Shown here piece after piece: positions 50,256 through 59,785 of a stretch of DNA of 64,000 nt. The stretch is from positions 2,976,001 through 3,040,000 of the forward strand of contig NZ_CP020892.1 in the NCBI RefSeq assembly GCF_002163625.1, given 5' to 3'. A program made the translations under genes and the position numbers. The notes beneath the pieces were generated by a model. The model saw only the letters and a list, made by a program, of their open reading frames with translations. It was not told the origin of the DNA and made no database searches. Position 1 is the first letter of the stretch; each line of letters opens with the position of its first letter. This DNA is from Pseudomonas sp. M30-35. GTDB taxonomy: Bacteria > Pseudomonadota > Gammaproteobacteria > Pseudomonadales > Pseudomonadaceae.

Positions 50256-51182
50256 ATGCAAACTCAACCTCTCCCCAGCCTTGCTTTGCGCAGTTGCAGA
50301 ACATTGTTAAGCGGCTTCAGCCAGATATTTCTGCAAAATGACCCCGGTTGCGGCCTGCTGATTTTGCTCGGTATCGCTGTCGGCGCACCAGAACTGCTTG
50401 GCGGCGCATTGCTGGGCGGTTTAAGCAGCATGCTCACGGCCAAGTATCGCGGCTATGCCAGCGCTGATATCGAGCAAGGTTTATATGGCTACAACGGTGT
50501 CCTGCTGGGCATGCTGATCAGCATGCAATTTCAGTGGTCTGTTACCGTGCCGTTATTGATTATGCTCAGCGCAGGGCTGTCGAGCCTGATGCTTGCGCCC
50601 TGGATGGCGCGGATGCGTAATCGCCAATGGCTGCCAGCCTTTACCTTTCCATTTGTCGTGCTCAGTTGGCTGTTGCTCGAACTGGCGACACCTTTGCAAC
50701 TGCAACTACAACTGCGGCCAAGTGCTGCGGTAGAGTCGCAACAGCTTGACCTGATCAACAGTTTGGCTGCAATGGCCCGTGGACTGGGGCAAGTGCTGTT
50801 TATTGAACGACCGCTGTCCGGTTTATGCCTGTTACTTGGCCTGTTCGTCGCGGACACTCGCGCCGCCGTTTGGGGTTTAATCGGCTCAGCCTGCGGCCTT
50901 GGTTTCGCTCTTTATCAAGGTTGGGAGCAGCACAGCGCCCTTGCTGGTGTGTATGGCTACAACGCTGTTTTAGCAGCGATTGCCGTAAGTCAGGTTAACC
51001 GCCGGATATGGTTGCCGTTGCTGGCGATTATTCTTGCCCTTGGTTTGCAGCCGGGGTTCAGCTCACTTGGTCTGCCCGCACTGACCATGCCGTTTATTCT
51101 TGCCTGTTGGTTAATCAGCGCAAGCCAGCGCCTGATCAAACAAAGCGCCGCTCAAACAGCCCCGCGCAAGGCTAAGCCATAG
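50256..51182 (+). CDS. Urea transporter (UT family)
   Basis: A 308-residue membrane protein with about ten hydrophobic segments in two homologous halves, each holding the UT repeat: DIEQGLYGYNGVLLGMLISM near residue 70 and HSALAGVYGYNAVLAAIAVS near residue 230. It should form a urea-selective channel. No urease gene is in the window. The Pro-rich, basic tail (QTAPRKAKP) is short. Confidence 0.88.
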   Translation: MQTQPLPSLALRSCRTLLSGFSQIFLQNDPGCGLLILLGIAVGAPELLGGALLGGLSSMLTAKYRGYASADIEQGLYGYNGVLLGMLISMQFQWSVTVPLLIMLSAGLSSLMLAPWMARMRNRQWLPAFTFPFVVLSWLLLELATPLQLQLQLRPSAAVESQQLDLINSLAAMARGLGQVLFIERPLSGLCLLLGLFVADTRAAVWGLIGSACGLGFALYQGWEQHSALAGVYGYNAVLAAIAVSQVNRRIWLPLLAIILALGLQPGFSSLGLPALTMPFILACWLISASQRLIKQSAAQTAPRKAKP

Positions 51183-51295
51183 CTGTCTGCGCGCAACACT
51201 CATAGTTACCTGCGCGCAACACTTGCATCAAGCAGGCTAAACTCCCTAGGCTGACCGATTAAAACATCGCCAATAAGGGAGCACGCCAGCAGCAC

Positions 51296-52180
51296 ATGGA
51301 AAACACATTGAGTTTGCGCCGCCGGATTTACCGGGTCATTTTCTTTACCGACACCCAGGCCGGGCAACGTTTCGACAATATTCTGCTGGTCACCATTCTT
51401 GCCAGCCTTATCGTGGTGATGCTCGACAGTATCGAAGCCGTACACAGCCAATACAGTGCCTGGATGTCTGGTCTGGAGTGGATGTTCACAGCCTTGTTTG
51501 CTATCGAGTACCTGGTGCGAATCTACTGCTCACCCAAACCGCTGCGCTATATTTTCAGCTTCTATGGCTTGATCGACCTGCTGGCCATTCTGCCCGGCCT
51601 GTTGACACTGTTCTTCCCCAGCGCGCAATACCTGCTTATCGTCCGCGTAATCCGCATGATACGGGTCTTCAGGGTACTCAAGCTCAGCCCCTACTTACGT
51701 CAAGCCAACTTCTTGATGACCGCACTGCGCGGCAGTAAACAGAAGATCATCGTGTTCTTCTCCTGCATCGCGATATTAGTCACGGTTTACGGCACTCTGA
51801 TGTACGTAATCGAAGGCCCTGAACATGGTTTCACCAGCATTCCCAAAGGCATCTACTGGGCCGTGGTAACCCTAACCACTGTAGGCTTTGGCGATATTGT
51901 GCCGAAGACAGCACTGGGGCAGTTTCTGTCGACGCTGGTGATGATTACCGGTTATTCGATTATTGCCGTGCCGACCGGCATCTTCACCGCTGAGCTGGCC
52001 TCTGCCATGCATGGCGGCGATGTATTGGAACATGAATGCCCAAGCTGCAAGAAAGATGCGCACGAGCCCCATGCAGCGTTCTGCAACCGCTGCGGAAATC
52101 CACTGTACCCTCGTGAGTCGCACCCGCGTAATGGGGACTTGGGTAAGAATGACCAGGGTATTACAAACAGTGATGGATGA
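51296..52180 (+). CDS. Six-helix voltage-gated-like potassium channel with C-terminal zinc ribbon
   Basis: A 294-residue ion transporter of the bacterial Kv type. Segments S1-S4 precede the pore; S4 carries regularly spaced arginines (VRVIRMIRVFRVLKLS), and the selectivity filter is TLTTVGFGDIVP. After S6 (SIIAVPTGIFTAELA) a cytoplasmic tail ends in a rubredoxin-type ribbon with Cys248, Cys251, Cys263 and Cys266 (CPSCKKDAHEPHA, FCNRCGNPLYP). This architecture is common among pseudomonad Kv-like channels; the ribbon's role is unknown. Confidence 0.88.
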   Translation: MENTLSLRRRIYRVIFFTDTQAGQRFDNILLVTILASLIVVMLDSIEAVHSQYSAWMSGLEWMFTALFAIEYLVRIYCSPKPLRYIFSFYGLIDLLAILPGLLTLFFPSAQYLLIVRVIRMIRVFRVLKLSPYLRQANFLMTALRGSKQKIIVFFSCIAILVTVYGTLMYVIEGPEHGFTSIPKGIYWAVVTLTTVGFGDIVPKTALGQFLSTLVMITGYSIIAVPTGIFTAELASAMHGGDVLEHECPSCKKDAHEPHAAFCNRCGNPLYPRESHPRNGDLGKNDQGITNSDG

Positions 52181-52310
52181 ACGAAGGCTGAAACCCCGGC
52201 AGGGGTTGCATCAGCGCTGGCTGATGAGTGTTCTCACTGCGGATGTTGTCGGCGCATATGAAGTGCATCGGCGTGACGAGTAAACCGAGCTAGCTGGCAC
52301 GAACAATATT

Positions 52311-52343
52311 GCATGCAGATTTTACCGTGTAAAACCTGCATGC
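52311..52343. terminator. Long palindrome between ion channel and ter cluster
   Basis: GCATGCAGATTTTAC and GTAAAACCTGCATGC pair over 15 positions (one G-U) with a three-base loop. It lies between convergent transcripts and may end the ter cluster, whose last gene stops at 52396, although no U-run follows. Confidence 0.5.
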
Positions 52344-52395
52344 GATGGGCCAGCAGTTTTATTGCCCTGCTAGCCAAAGGCCTGAGCCTTGCTGC

Positions 52396-52974
52396 TTAGG
52401 CAATGCTGACGCCATGCGCTTCAGCCAATGGCTTCAAACCACCTGAAAAACCCTGACCGATTGCTTTGAACTTGAATTCTTCACCTGCACGATACAGTTC
52501 GCCGAAGATCATCGCGGTTTCAGTCGATGCATCTTCGCTCAGGTCATAACGAGCCAACTCTTTGCCGTCAGCCTTGTTCACCACACGAATGTAAGCATTG
52601 GAAACTTGACCGAAGCTTTGCTTGCGCTCATTTGCTTCGTGAATGGTCACGGCGAAAACCAATTTTTTCACCACTGCCGCCAGACCGCTAAGTTTGACGG
52701 TGACTTGTTCATCATCACCCTCGCCTTCGCCCGACTGGTTGTCGCCCATATGTTCAACCGAACCATCGGCAGACTTCTTGTTGTTGTAGAAAATGAAACT
52801 GTTGTCGTCGAGAACTTTACCATTCTCGCCGACGATAAAAACCGAAGCGTCGAGGTCGAATTTCGAGCCATCAGTAACGCGCGGATCCCAGCCCAGACCG
52901 ACAACTACTTCTGTCAGGCCCGGCGCCTCTTTGGACAACGAGACGTTGCCGCCTTTGGACAAACTAATAGCCAT
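52396..52974 (-). CDS. TerD-family calcium-binding stress protein (TerE-like)
   Basis: A 192-residue TerD-domain protein. The opening [20 protein letters not shown], the calcium-site segment [20 protein letters not shown] and the acidic [14 protein letters not shown] are diagnostic. TerD proteins bind two calcium ions and are linked to tellurite, phage and stress resistance. It is the last gene of the cluster, separated from terD by a terminator-like hairpin, so it may have its own promoter. Assignment to TerE rather than TerD or TerZ rests on order only. Confidence 0.9.
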   Translation of the reverse strand: MAISLSKGGNVSLSKEAPGLTEVVVGLGWDPRVTDGSKFDLDASVFIVGENGKVLDDNSFIFYNNKKSADGSVEHMGDNQSGEGEGDDEQVTVKLSGLAAVVKKLVFAVTIHEANERKQSFGQVSNAYIRVVNKADGKELARYDLSEDASTETAMIFGELYRAGEEFKFKAIGQGFSGGLKPLAEAHGVSIA

Positions 52975-53020
52975 TTTTCAGACTCCTTGTGCAATAAATT
53001 CGAGGGGTACTTCTGAGCAT

Positions 53021-53055
53021 AAAAACTCGCCGGTAGGGCTAAGCCCACCAGCGAG
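53021..53055 (-). terminator. Terminator/attenuator between terD and terE-like genes
   Basis: On the minus strand CTCGCTGGTGGGCTT and AGCCCTACCGGCGAG pair and are followed by TTTTTA. It follows the terD stop by about 19 bases and would reduce transcription of the last gene. Confidence 0.75.
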
Positions 53056-53073
53056 ATTTCAGCCAATAACTCG

Positions 53074-53649
53074 TTAGAAATTCATGCCGTACGAGTTAGC
53101 CAGGGCCTTCAAGCCACCAGCGAAACCCTGACCAACGGCGCGGAATTTCCACTCACCGTTGTTGCGATACAGCTCTGCGAAAACCATCGCGGTTTCAGTC
53201 GAGGCATCTTCAGCCAGGTCGTAACGCACGACTTCAGCACTTGTCATTTCGTTGACGATGCGAATGAACGAACCGCCGACTTGGCCAAAGTTCTGCTTAC
53301 GCGAATCGGCATCGTGAATGGTCACGACGAAAGCGACTTTATCGACGTCAGCAGGTACACGGCTCAGATCGACTTTCAATACTTCGTCATCACCATCGCC
53401 CTCACCCGTGCGGTTATCGCCGGTGTGCTCGACCGAGCCGTCCTGGCTCTTCAACTGGTTGTAGAAAATGAAGTCAGCGTCGCCGCGTACTTTGCCGTTT
53501 GCACCTAACAGGAAGGCGCTAGCGTCCAAGTCGAAGTCAGCACCATCGGTGGCGCGCGGGTCCCAACCCAGGCCGATCAAAAGCTTAGTCAAGCTCGCAT
53601 CGGTTTTGGTGAGTGACAGGTTACCGCCTTTTTGAAGAGTCAGTGCCAT
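53074..53649 (-). CDS. terD: Tellurium resistance protein TerD
   Basis: A 191-residue TerD protein with the family opening [20 protein letters not shown] and calcium-site residues in [20 protein letters not shown] and [14 protein letters not shown]. It resembles the neighbouring TerE-like protein closely, showing recent or conserved duplication. It follows terC by 36 bases. In characterised Ter systems TerD and TerC form membrane-associated complexes. Confidence 0.92.
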   Translation of the reverse strand: MALTLQKGGNLSLTKTDASLTKLLIGLGWDPRATDGADFDLDASAFLLGANGKVRGDADFIFYNQLKSQDGSVEHTGDNRTGEGDGDDEVLKVDLSRVPADVDKVAFVVTIHDADSRKQNFGQVGGSFIRIVNEMTSAEVVRYDLAEDASTETAMVFAELYRNNGEWKFRAVGQGFAGGLKALANSYGMNF

Positions 53650-53685
53650 GGGTAAAGCTCCTTAATGGATGGTTAATTCTGTTGC

Positions 53686-54717
53686 TCAGTTGTTTTCAGG
53701 CTGCACGTCTTCCTTTCCGGGGAAGATCCAGCTAGCGACGACGCCGATTACCAAGACAATCATAACGATCATCAAACTGGTGTTGGCGTCAATGGTGTAA
53801 CCGTGATGGAACATATGGTCCGTTGCATTCAAGCCAAGCTTAACTGCGATAAAGAACAGCAGCACAATGACTGCCTTCTCCAGATGGATCAGGTAGCGTT
53901 TTAGTGCCTCCAGTACAAAGTACATGGTGCGCAAACCCAGGATTGCAAACAGCATCGCCGAATAAACGATCAGCGGTTCACGGCTGACAGCGATAACCGC
54001 AGGAACGGAATCGAAGGCAAACAACACATCGGATACTTCCACGACCACCAGACACAGGAACAGCGGAGTCGCGAAAATCGCGCCTTTAGCCGCTAGCGTC
54101 ATGCCTGCGTTTTCAGGTTTCTGAATTTCTGCTTCAAGATGCTTGCGCGAGACGAAGAAGTTGTGGCCATACAACTTCGGCCAAACCGGGAACAACTTCT
54201 GAGCGAAGCGGTACGCCATGTGTTTGGAGTAATCCTCTTCTTCCTCGTCGTCACCGCCGGCGCGCAGCATCATCACTGCAGTCCAGGCAACGATAAGGGC
54301 AAACACGATCTCGACCCACGGTCCAAACGCTAGCAGCCCGGTACCGATAGCAACGAAGACACCGCGGAACACGATAGCGCCGATAATGCCCCAGTAAAGT
54401 ATCCGGTGGCGCAAGCCATCTGGCACTTTGAACCAAGCGAAGATCGCCATGAAGACGAACAGGTTATCCACGCTCAGGACTTTTTCAAGGGCGTAGCCGG
54501 TAACGAACAGGCTGGCAACTTCAGGACCATGCTGAATGTATAGGAAACCCGCAAAAGCCAGCGAAATAGCGACCCAGAACACTGACCAGACTGATGCCTT
54601 GGTCAGTGAAATGGGCTTATCGCCACGATGAGTAATCATGTCGAGGAGAAGCGCACCAACAGCGATCCCCACGAAAACCGCCATAGTCAGCGGTGGGAAT
54701 CCAATTTGTGTATCCAC
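53686..54717 (-). CDS. terC: TerC family integral membrane protein
   Basis: A 343-residue inner-membrane protein with about nine segments. Family signatures: EKVLSVDNLFVFMAIFAWF and EVSDVLFAFDSVPAVIAVSR, both with conserved intramembrane Asp residues thought to bind metal ions. A cytoplasmic acidic stretch (GGDDEEEEDYS) sits between. TerC anchors the Ter complex and related proteins export manganese. It is 12 bases after terB. Confidence 0.94.
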   Translation of the reverse strand: MDTQIGFPPLTMAVFVGIAVGALLLDMITHRGDKPISLTKASVWSVFWVAISLAFAGFLYIQHGPEVASLFVTGYALEKVLSVDNLFVFMAIFAWFKVPDGLRHRILYWGIIGAIVFRGVFVAIGTGLLAFGPWVEIVFALIVAWTAVMMLRAGGDDEEEEDYSKHMAYRFAQKLFPVWPKLYGHNFFVSRKHLEAEIQKPENAGMTLAAKGAIFATPLFLCLVVVEVSDVLFAFDSVPAVIAVSREPLIVYSAMLFAILGLRTMYFVLEALKRYLIHLEKAVIVLLFFIAVKLGLNATDHMFHHGYTIDANTSLMIVMIVLVIGVVASWIFPGKEDVQPENN

Positions 54718-54729
54718 GGGTAGAGTTCC

Positions 54730-55179
54730 TTAGAGGTCAAAATCAGCTGGATTGAGGTCCAGCTCAAGACAAATCAAGCGACATACTGCTTTCTCGTCGT
54801 CGTCGAAGTTACCATCCGACGCACCAACAGCAGACACAACGCGAATCAATAGACGAGCAGCCCCGTCATTGCCTTTGAGCTTACCTACGACTTTCAGTGC
54901 TTCAGCCCGACCAATCTGTTGATCGAACTCGAATTTCGCACAATGATCATTGAATGAGTTGATAACATCTTTGAGGTCAAAGACTTTCAGCTCAGGCGAG
55001 TTGGTAATAAACCCAACCATCTTCGATTTTTCTGCCGCGGAGATATCACCATCCGCTGCCGCGACCAATGCACAACCCGCAGTGGTGGCGTCCATGAATT
55101 TCTGATTACGAAACTTGCCGACCTCAGTAGTCAGTTTGTCACGTGCCGCTGTCGCGTTTGTTTTTAGCCATTCAAGCAT
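54730..55179 (-). CDS. terB: Tellurite resistance protein TerB
   Basis: A 149-residue helical TerB protein; metal-binding acidic segments include LVAAADGDISAAEKSKM and AVGASDGNFDDDEKAVCRLI. The ATG at 55179 with GAGGAG upstream is preferred to 55194. TerB binds both the membrane and TerD-like proteins and is thought to link TerC to the cytoplasmic partners. Confidence 0.93.
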   Translation of the reverse strand: MLEWLKTNATAARDKLTTEVGKFRNQKFMDATTAGCALVAAADGDISAAEKSKMVGFITNSPELKVFDLKDVINSFNDHCAKFEFDQQIGRAEALKVVGKLKGNDGAARLLIRVVSAVGASDGNFDDDEKAVCRLICLELDLNPADFDL

Positions 55180-55225
55180 TTGAGTTCTCCTCAATAGGCG
55201 CGATCAAATGACCACGCCATGAATT

Positions 55226-56419
55226 TTATTTTGAACCTGCAGTCCAGCGCATGCCCCAGCCATAAGCCTTATCCATCACCGCGTGGCCGCGATGGAAATC
55301 AACCTGGCGGGTGACCTTCACCGCACCATTCACGTTTTCTAGCAAAGCGATTGCGCATACCCCTTCACGACCACCCTCCTCGTTGAGGCGTACCTCAATG
55401 TCGGGTTGGCCAGGGATATAAATGGTCACGACTCCATCTGTTTCTTTCCAGTTTGGAACGCCTTCGTAAATGAAGGCAAAAAACAAAATGCGTCGCACCT
55501 CACTCCATTTCGCGCCGTTGATGTGCAACCACTCGCCACCCGCAACCGAGCCGGTTCGGTCGTCGCCCATCAGTTGGATATAAGGCTCACGTGTCAGGCT
55601 GCCAAAGGCTTTGCCAAGGGCTTGAACCACACCCTTTTGACCATTCTGAAGCTCATACAAACAGCCAACATCGAGGTCAATGGATTTGCTGCGAGCGAAG
55701 AAACCACCGCTTTTGGCTGGGCGCTGATTCCAGTTCAAGTTGACCTTGATCTCACCAAAACCGGCAGCTGTTTTTTCCAGACTGATCGTGGTGCGCGTCT
55801 TGTCGAGAGTGACCTTGCTCAAGCTAACGGACGACTTAACCGCTCCAGCTGGAGCCGCTGCAGGCGTCGGCGCGGGAGCCGGTGGTGGCGTAGGCGTAGG
55901 TGCTGAAGGTGCGGGAGCCGCAACTTCAACACCAAAGTGTTTAGCCAAGGGCTCTAACCCACCCGCAAAACCTTGAGCCACACAACGGAATTTCCACTCG
56001 CCTTGACGTCGGTAGAACTCGCCGAGAATAAGGGCTGTTTCCTGCATTCCCGTGGTGACAAGCTGAGCTTCGATCCCGCCAGTAATGCTCACCGACAGGT
56101 GTGAAACGCGCTCGAAACTAGCTTTGTTCTCGTAGATAGTGGCAGTCAATGCCACTTTCTCAACCACAGGTTCCAGCCGGCTCAGGTCAACAGTAAACAC
56201 GGCGCGGCCAGCAGACGACTCAGTCATCTGCACAACGCCGCCCAAAACACTGGTTTGGCCGTAGAAACACATGTCACTGTCGCCACGGACTTTACCGGCA
56301 GCGTTCAAGATAAAAGCCGAAACATCAATGTCCGCCCCAGGAATCGGTGCGTAATTGATATCAACACTGAGTTGACCGGTCGCAACTGGTGCATTACCAC
56401 CCGGTACGAGAGCAGCCAT
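55226..56419 (-). CDS. terA: Tellurium resistance protein TerA
   Basis: A 397-residue protein: an N-terminal TerD-type domain (residues about 10-165), a Pro/Ala linker (about 171-199) and the C-terminal TerA domain from VSLSKVTLDKTRTTISLEKT on, including GGFFARSKSIDLDVGCLYEL and GDDRTGSVAGGEWLHING. Its ATG overlaps the stop of the terZ-like gene by one base. The two-domain form is full length for TerA. Confidence 0.92.
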   Translation of the reverse strand: MAALVPGGNAPVATGQLSVDINYAPIPGADIDVSAFILNAAGKVRGDSDMCFYGQTSVLGGVVQMTESSAGRAVFTVDLSRLEPVVEKVALTATIYENKASFERVSHLSVSITGGIEAQLVTTGMQETALILGEFYRRQGEWKFRCVAQGFAGGLEPLAKHFGVEVAAPAPSAPTPTPPPAPAPTPAAAPAGAVKSSVSLSKVTLDKTRTTISLEKTAAGFGEIKVNLNWNQRPAKSGGFFARSKSIDLDVGCLYELQNGQKGVVQALGKAFGSLTREPYIQLMGDDRTGSVAGGEWLHINGAKWSEVRRILFFAFIYEGVPNWKETDGVVTIYIPGQPDIEVRLNEEGGREGVCAIALLENVNGAVKVTRQVDFHRGHAVMDKAYGWGMRWTAGSK

Positions 56420-57003
56420 TAACGCACCGCCTGAACAGCCAGAGAAACCAGATCATCGACCGTGCGACCATTTGTGGTGACGCCGATAGCCTTGAATTCC
56501 CAGCCAGAACTTCCACGCGACAGGCTCGCCATGACGATGCCGGTGTGACCACCACGCTCAGACAGATTAAAACGGGCAAGCTCGGTTTTATTGCTAGCGT
56601 CGATAATACGGCAGTAAGCGTTTTCAACTTTCTCGAAGGTCTGACCAGTGAAGCTATTAACGGTGAACACCAGGTGCTTGACCGCTTCAGGTAGGCGAGT
56701 CAGATCGACGTTGATGCTTTCATCATCACCATCGCCTTCACCGGTGCGGTTATCACCTGAGTGCTGGATAGAGCCATCGTTGGACTTGAGTTGACGGAAC
56801 CAGACCAAATCGACGGGCTTCAGTTCGCTGTCAAGCAGGATGCAGGATGCGTCAAGATCGATCTCGCCGCCGCTACCCAGCAACTTGCCAAAAAATCCGC
56901 TTTTTGCCGCGTCCCAGCCAAGGCCCAAGCTGATTTTGCTCAGGCCGCTGCCCGCGGTTTTTTCCAGAGAGATCGTTTGATTTTTGCTCAGAGTGAGTGC
57001 CAT
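56419..57003 (-). CDS. TerD-family protein (TerZ-like)
   Basis: A 194-residue TerD-domain protein with opening MALTLSKNQTISLEKTAGSG, an extra loop SGFFGKLLGSGGEIDLDASC, and the acidic [14 protein letters not shown]. The loop before the first calcium site is also seen in TerZ proteins. It is coupled to terA and lies three bases after the HAD phosphatase gene, linking the metabolic and structural halves of the cluster. Confidence 0.88.
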   Translation of the reverse strand: MALTLSKNQTISLEKTAGSGLSKISLGLGWDAAKSGFFGKLLGSGGEIDLDASCILLDSELKPVDLVWFRQLKSNDGSIQHSGDNRTGEGDGDDESINVDLTRLPEAVKHLVFTVNSFTGQTFEKVENAYCRIIDASNKTELARFNLSERGGHTGIVMASLSRGSSGWEFKAIGVTTNGRTVDDLVSLAVQAVR

Positions 57004-57006
57004 TGG

Positions 57007-57744
57007 TTACGCTCCTTGTTGATCGTCAGTATTCGTTTTATTTTCGGACTTGAGCTTTTGAACGCTCGCGTGTTGCTTTCTCTTCTTGGCTCTGCGCATA
57101 CGTCCACGACGCCACGCAGAATGAAAGTGTCGCCAGTGGGCGTCTTGTGCTGCTGCTAGCAGTTCGAGATCGCCACGAGTGTCGCCCCAGGCCCTGAGCC
57201 GGTATTCGCTGAGGAGTCCATACACAGCCTCAAGCCTGATCACCTTGTTCTCGCAGCGACAGTTGTTGCCGCTGATACGGCCGGTCAGAACACCGTCGAC
57301 AACCTCAAGCTCAGTGGCAATCAACTTGATCCCCAAACGCCGCGCAAAAGGCGCGAGAACCAAGGCTGGAGATGCCGAGCAAAGCGTAACCTCAGCACCC
57401 GCTTCGACCTCTGCGGCAACCGATAACAAACCCGAAGGGCGCATCAGCCGGGTCCAGTAGCGATTGCAAAAATCCAGCGCTTTTTGCTCGATCCATTGCG
57501 CTTCCACACCGGTCAAAAACTTTGCGATCAAATGCGCCTTTAGCTCATCACGGTTCATTCGCCGGAAGAGGAAGTGAACACTGGGTATAGCGAGGGTAAA
57601 AATCCGTCGAATGAACTCAGCTTTGCCGAAAGCAAACCTAAGAAAAGGGACGAAACTGTCACGCCGTGTCAGCGTGCCATCGAAGTCAAAGACCGACAGC
57701 ACCTTCTCATCTTGCGCATCAGCTCCAAGCATCTCGTGCATCAT
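57007..57744 (-). CDS. HAD-IB family phosphatase of the Ter cluster
   Basis: A 245-residue phosphatase: motif I VLSVFDFDGTLTRRDSF with both Asp residues, motif II in VTLCSASPALVLAPFA and motif III/IV near LRAWGDTRGDLELLAAAQ. The C-terminal 25 residues form a strongly basic tail (RRGRMRRAKKRKQHA). It overlaps the CitE-like gene by four bases. In published comparative work such phosphatases belong to Ter-linked operons proposed to make a nucleoside-like metabolite. Confidence 0.85.
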   Translation of the reverse strand: MMHEMLGADAQDEKVLSVFDFDGTLTRRDSFVPFLRFAFGKAEFIRRIFTLAIPSVHFLFRRMNRDELKAHLIAKFLTGVEAQWIEQKALDFCNRYWTRLMRPSGLLSVAAEVEAGAEVTLCSASPALVLAPFARRLGIKLIATELEVVDGVLTGRISGNNCRCENKVIRLEAVYGLLSEYRLRAWGDTRGDLELLAAAQDAHWRHFHSAWRRGRMRRAKKRKQHASVQKLKSENKTNTDDQQGA

Positions 57745-58691
57745 CGAGCGGCTCCAGCCAGAAGGACCGGCGCTTCACCGCTGCCAAGGTCCGTAGGTTT
57801 AACGCCGTGCCAGCGAGCGCGTTCGAGGACTCTCATTGCCCATTTGTAATGAGTCGCTGGCTCGCACATCACATCATTGTGCTTGAACACCGCAGGTGCA
57901 AGATCACTGACGATCAGCTTGGCGCTGTTCAAATCTTCAAGACTCACCCGCAGCGAGTCCTGGATAATGCTGACCTGGCTCGGATGAATCGCCGTTTTAC
58001 CTACCAAGCCGTGAGCGATATCAAGTTCAAGCTCCTCTTTCAGCAAATCGGGCTTTGCCAGTTGCTCAAACACTGGGGCGGTCAAGGCAAAACCTTGCGA
58101 GCCCATAACCCCAGCCAGCATCGGAATAACATAGGACATCGGTGTGCTGTAGAGCGTTGCAGTCGGCGTACGACGTAGTCCCAAACAGCCCATCAGATCG
58201 TTACCGCCAATGCGTAAGGCGATGACCCGTTGAAACAGATCGGCCTTCAGTGCCTGGCCTAATTCGACCATCGCATTTGGATTAAAGACATCGGGAGTTT
58301 CCAGGGTCGGCATCAAGTACAGGTCTGGATTGGTTACGGCCTTCTGCCAAGCGTACAAATTGCGCAGTGTCAGTTTTGGTACAACGAAGCCATCGACATG
58401 ACGCATTAATGGCCAGTCATTGAGTACCGCGGCCATGTCCGAGTCACGTGGGCGCACGAACAACAATGGGCCGTCACTTGGACGCCCGCCACGGGCAGCA
58501 ATTGCATTGAGCAAACCACTCAGATTTTTCAGCGCGGTGCTGACATCAATTTCTGCCACTGCATCTTCCAGACAAACGACCAGCGAACGCAGCTCAGGCA
58601 ACTTTGTGCCGAAAACGATATCAAGCAGATCGATACGGGTAGCGGGCATGTACAGCGTGGCCCCGAGGGCGTATGGCGATACGTTGTTCAT
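57741..58691 (-). CDS. HpcH/HpaI aldolase/citrate-lyase-beta-like protein of the Ter cluster
   Basis: A 316-residue TIM-barrel protein of the CitE family. Expected carboxylate- and metal-binding residues occur in SLVVCLEDAVAEIDVSTAL (Glu), LLFVRPRDSD (Arg) and IALRIGGNDLMG; a further Glu-type ligand is in LMPTLETPDVF. It probably catalyses C-C bond formation or cleavage on a CoA or keto-acid substrate. Overlaps by one base with the StiP-like gene and by four with the phosphatase. Confidence 0.85.
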   Translation of the reverse strand: MNNVSPYALGATLYMPATRIDLLDIVFGTKLPELRSLVVCLEDAVAEIDVSTALKNLSGLLNAIAARGGRPSDGPLLFVRPRDSDMAAVLNDWPLMRHVDGFVVPKLTLRNLYAWQKAVTNPDLYLMPTLETPDVFNPNAMVELGQALKADLFQRVIALRIGGNDLMGCLGLRRTPTATLYSTPMSYVIPMLAGVMGSQGFALTAPVFEQLAKPDLLKEELELDIAHGLVGKTAIHPSQVSIIQDSLRVSLEDLNSAKLIVSDLAPAVFKHNDVMCEPATHYKWAMRVLERARWHGVKPTDLGSGEAPVLLAGAAR

Positions 58692-59785
58692 CAGCTCACA
58701 CTCCGAATGATGGTCACCGCTCTGTATGGGCCAAGATCACTGCCGACTTCTTCCACCACGATGCCTGCGGCCTCGGTCAGATGCATCAGCAGTTGAACAT
58801 CGCGGTCATTGCGGTCACGAACCAATACATGGTCAGGAACCCGGCGCAGCACTGCGCGGGTCGCTTCAGCAATCCCCGGCTTAACACGGTTCAGATTGCT
58901 GATGTTAAAACGAGCGGCCAAGGATTCCACTACATGGGTGGCCGCAGTCTGTAATACGCGTCGTTGATCGTCTGTCCATGGCGTTGCCGGGACGATTGAA
59001 GCCAGGGCCTGGCGTTGTGTGTCAATCTGTTCGATGAAATCGCGGGTAACGTCATGTTCGCTCAAGTGATCGTACACAACACAACCATGCAAGCCACCGT
59101 CTGCCGGCCAAATTGAACGCGAAACCAAGCCGGATACGGTTGCACCTAAAACGCCAGACGGAATTATCCAGTCCTCCGCAGAGGCGGATAACCAAGCACG
59201 CCCACAAGGATCTGCGAGCACGACTAAACGTGGCTCCACGGGAAAGCGTGAGTCACTCTTGAGGCTACGCCTAATTTCAGCAGAAATCGCACCTTTACCT
59301 GTCCATCCATCGACAAACACAATGTTCTCGGCCCCGTGAGCCTGAATAATTGCCTCCAAGGCGACAGTGTCGATGCCCCGGTCACGGACGATACTGATTC
59401 CATAATGATGGCAATCACGGCCCATCCCGATCAATGCACGACGCAGCAATACACCCAGTGGCAGCCCTGCACGAACAAAGGATACCAGTACAATCGACGT
59501 GCCGGTGCAGGCTTGGTTCAGTGCCAGCGCCAGAGACTGAACATCCGCAGCCATGCGCTCACCACTCTGCTGCAGTGCGCGCTCAAACAGGGCCTTGTGT
59601 ACTGGCGTCGGCGCGTGTTCCTGGCTGATCATCTCGGAGTAGTGTTTTTGCTGGGTTTGAATCAAGCGCTCCTTCTCCGCGACGTCGGTCACTTCAATCT
59701 GCACCGCTTGCAGCAAAAAATGCACATCATCCGCGACATAACTGCCGCTACCGACAGTGTTCAGTTCGCCAAGAGAAAGCGTCAT
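58691..59785 (-). CDS. StiP-like/phosphoribosyltransferase-related protein of the Ter cluster
   Basis: A 364-residue protein of the family annotated as StiP (cysteine protease StiP) or PRTase-associated in Ter operons. Opening segment: GSGSYVADDVHFLLQAVQIE. A phosphoribosyltransferase-like core is visible: IVLVSFVRAGLPLGVLLRRA and ENIVFVDGWTGKGAISAEI, the latter resembling a PRPP loop. Catalytic residues for a protease are not evident to me, so the PRTase reading seems more natural. It overlaps both neighbours, so it is strictly coupled. Confidence 0.78.
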   Translation of the reverse strand: MTLSLGELNTVGSGSYVADDVHFLLQAVQIEVTDVAEKERLIQTQQKHYSEMISQEHAPTPVHKALFERALQQSGERMAADVQSLALALNQACTGTSIVLVSFVRAGLPLGVLLRRALIGMGRDCHHYGISIVRDRGIDTVALEAIIQAHGAENIVFVDGWTGKGAISAEIRRSLKSDSRFPVEPRLVVLADPCGRAWLSASAEDWIIPSGVLGATVSGLVSRSIWPADGGLHGCVVYDHLSEHDVTRDFIEQIDTQRQALASIVPATPWTDDQRRVLQTAATHVVESLAARFNISNLNRVKPGIAEATRAVLRRVPDHVLVRDRNDRDVQLLMHLTEAAGIVVEEVGSDLGPYRAVTIIRSVS

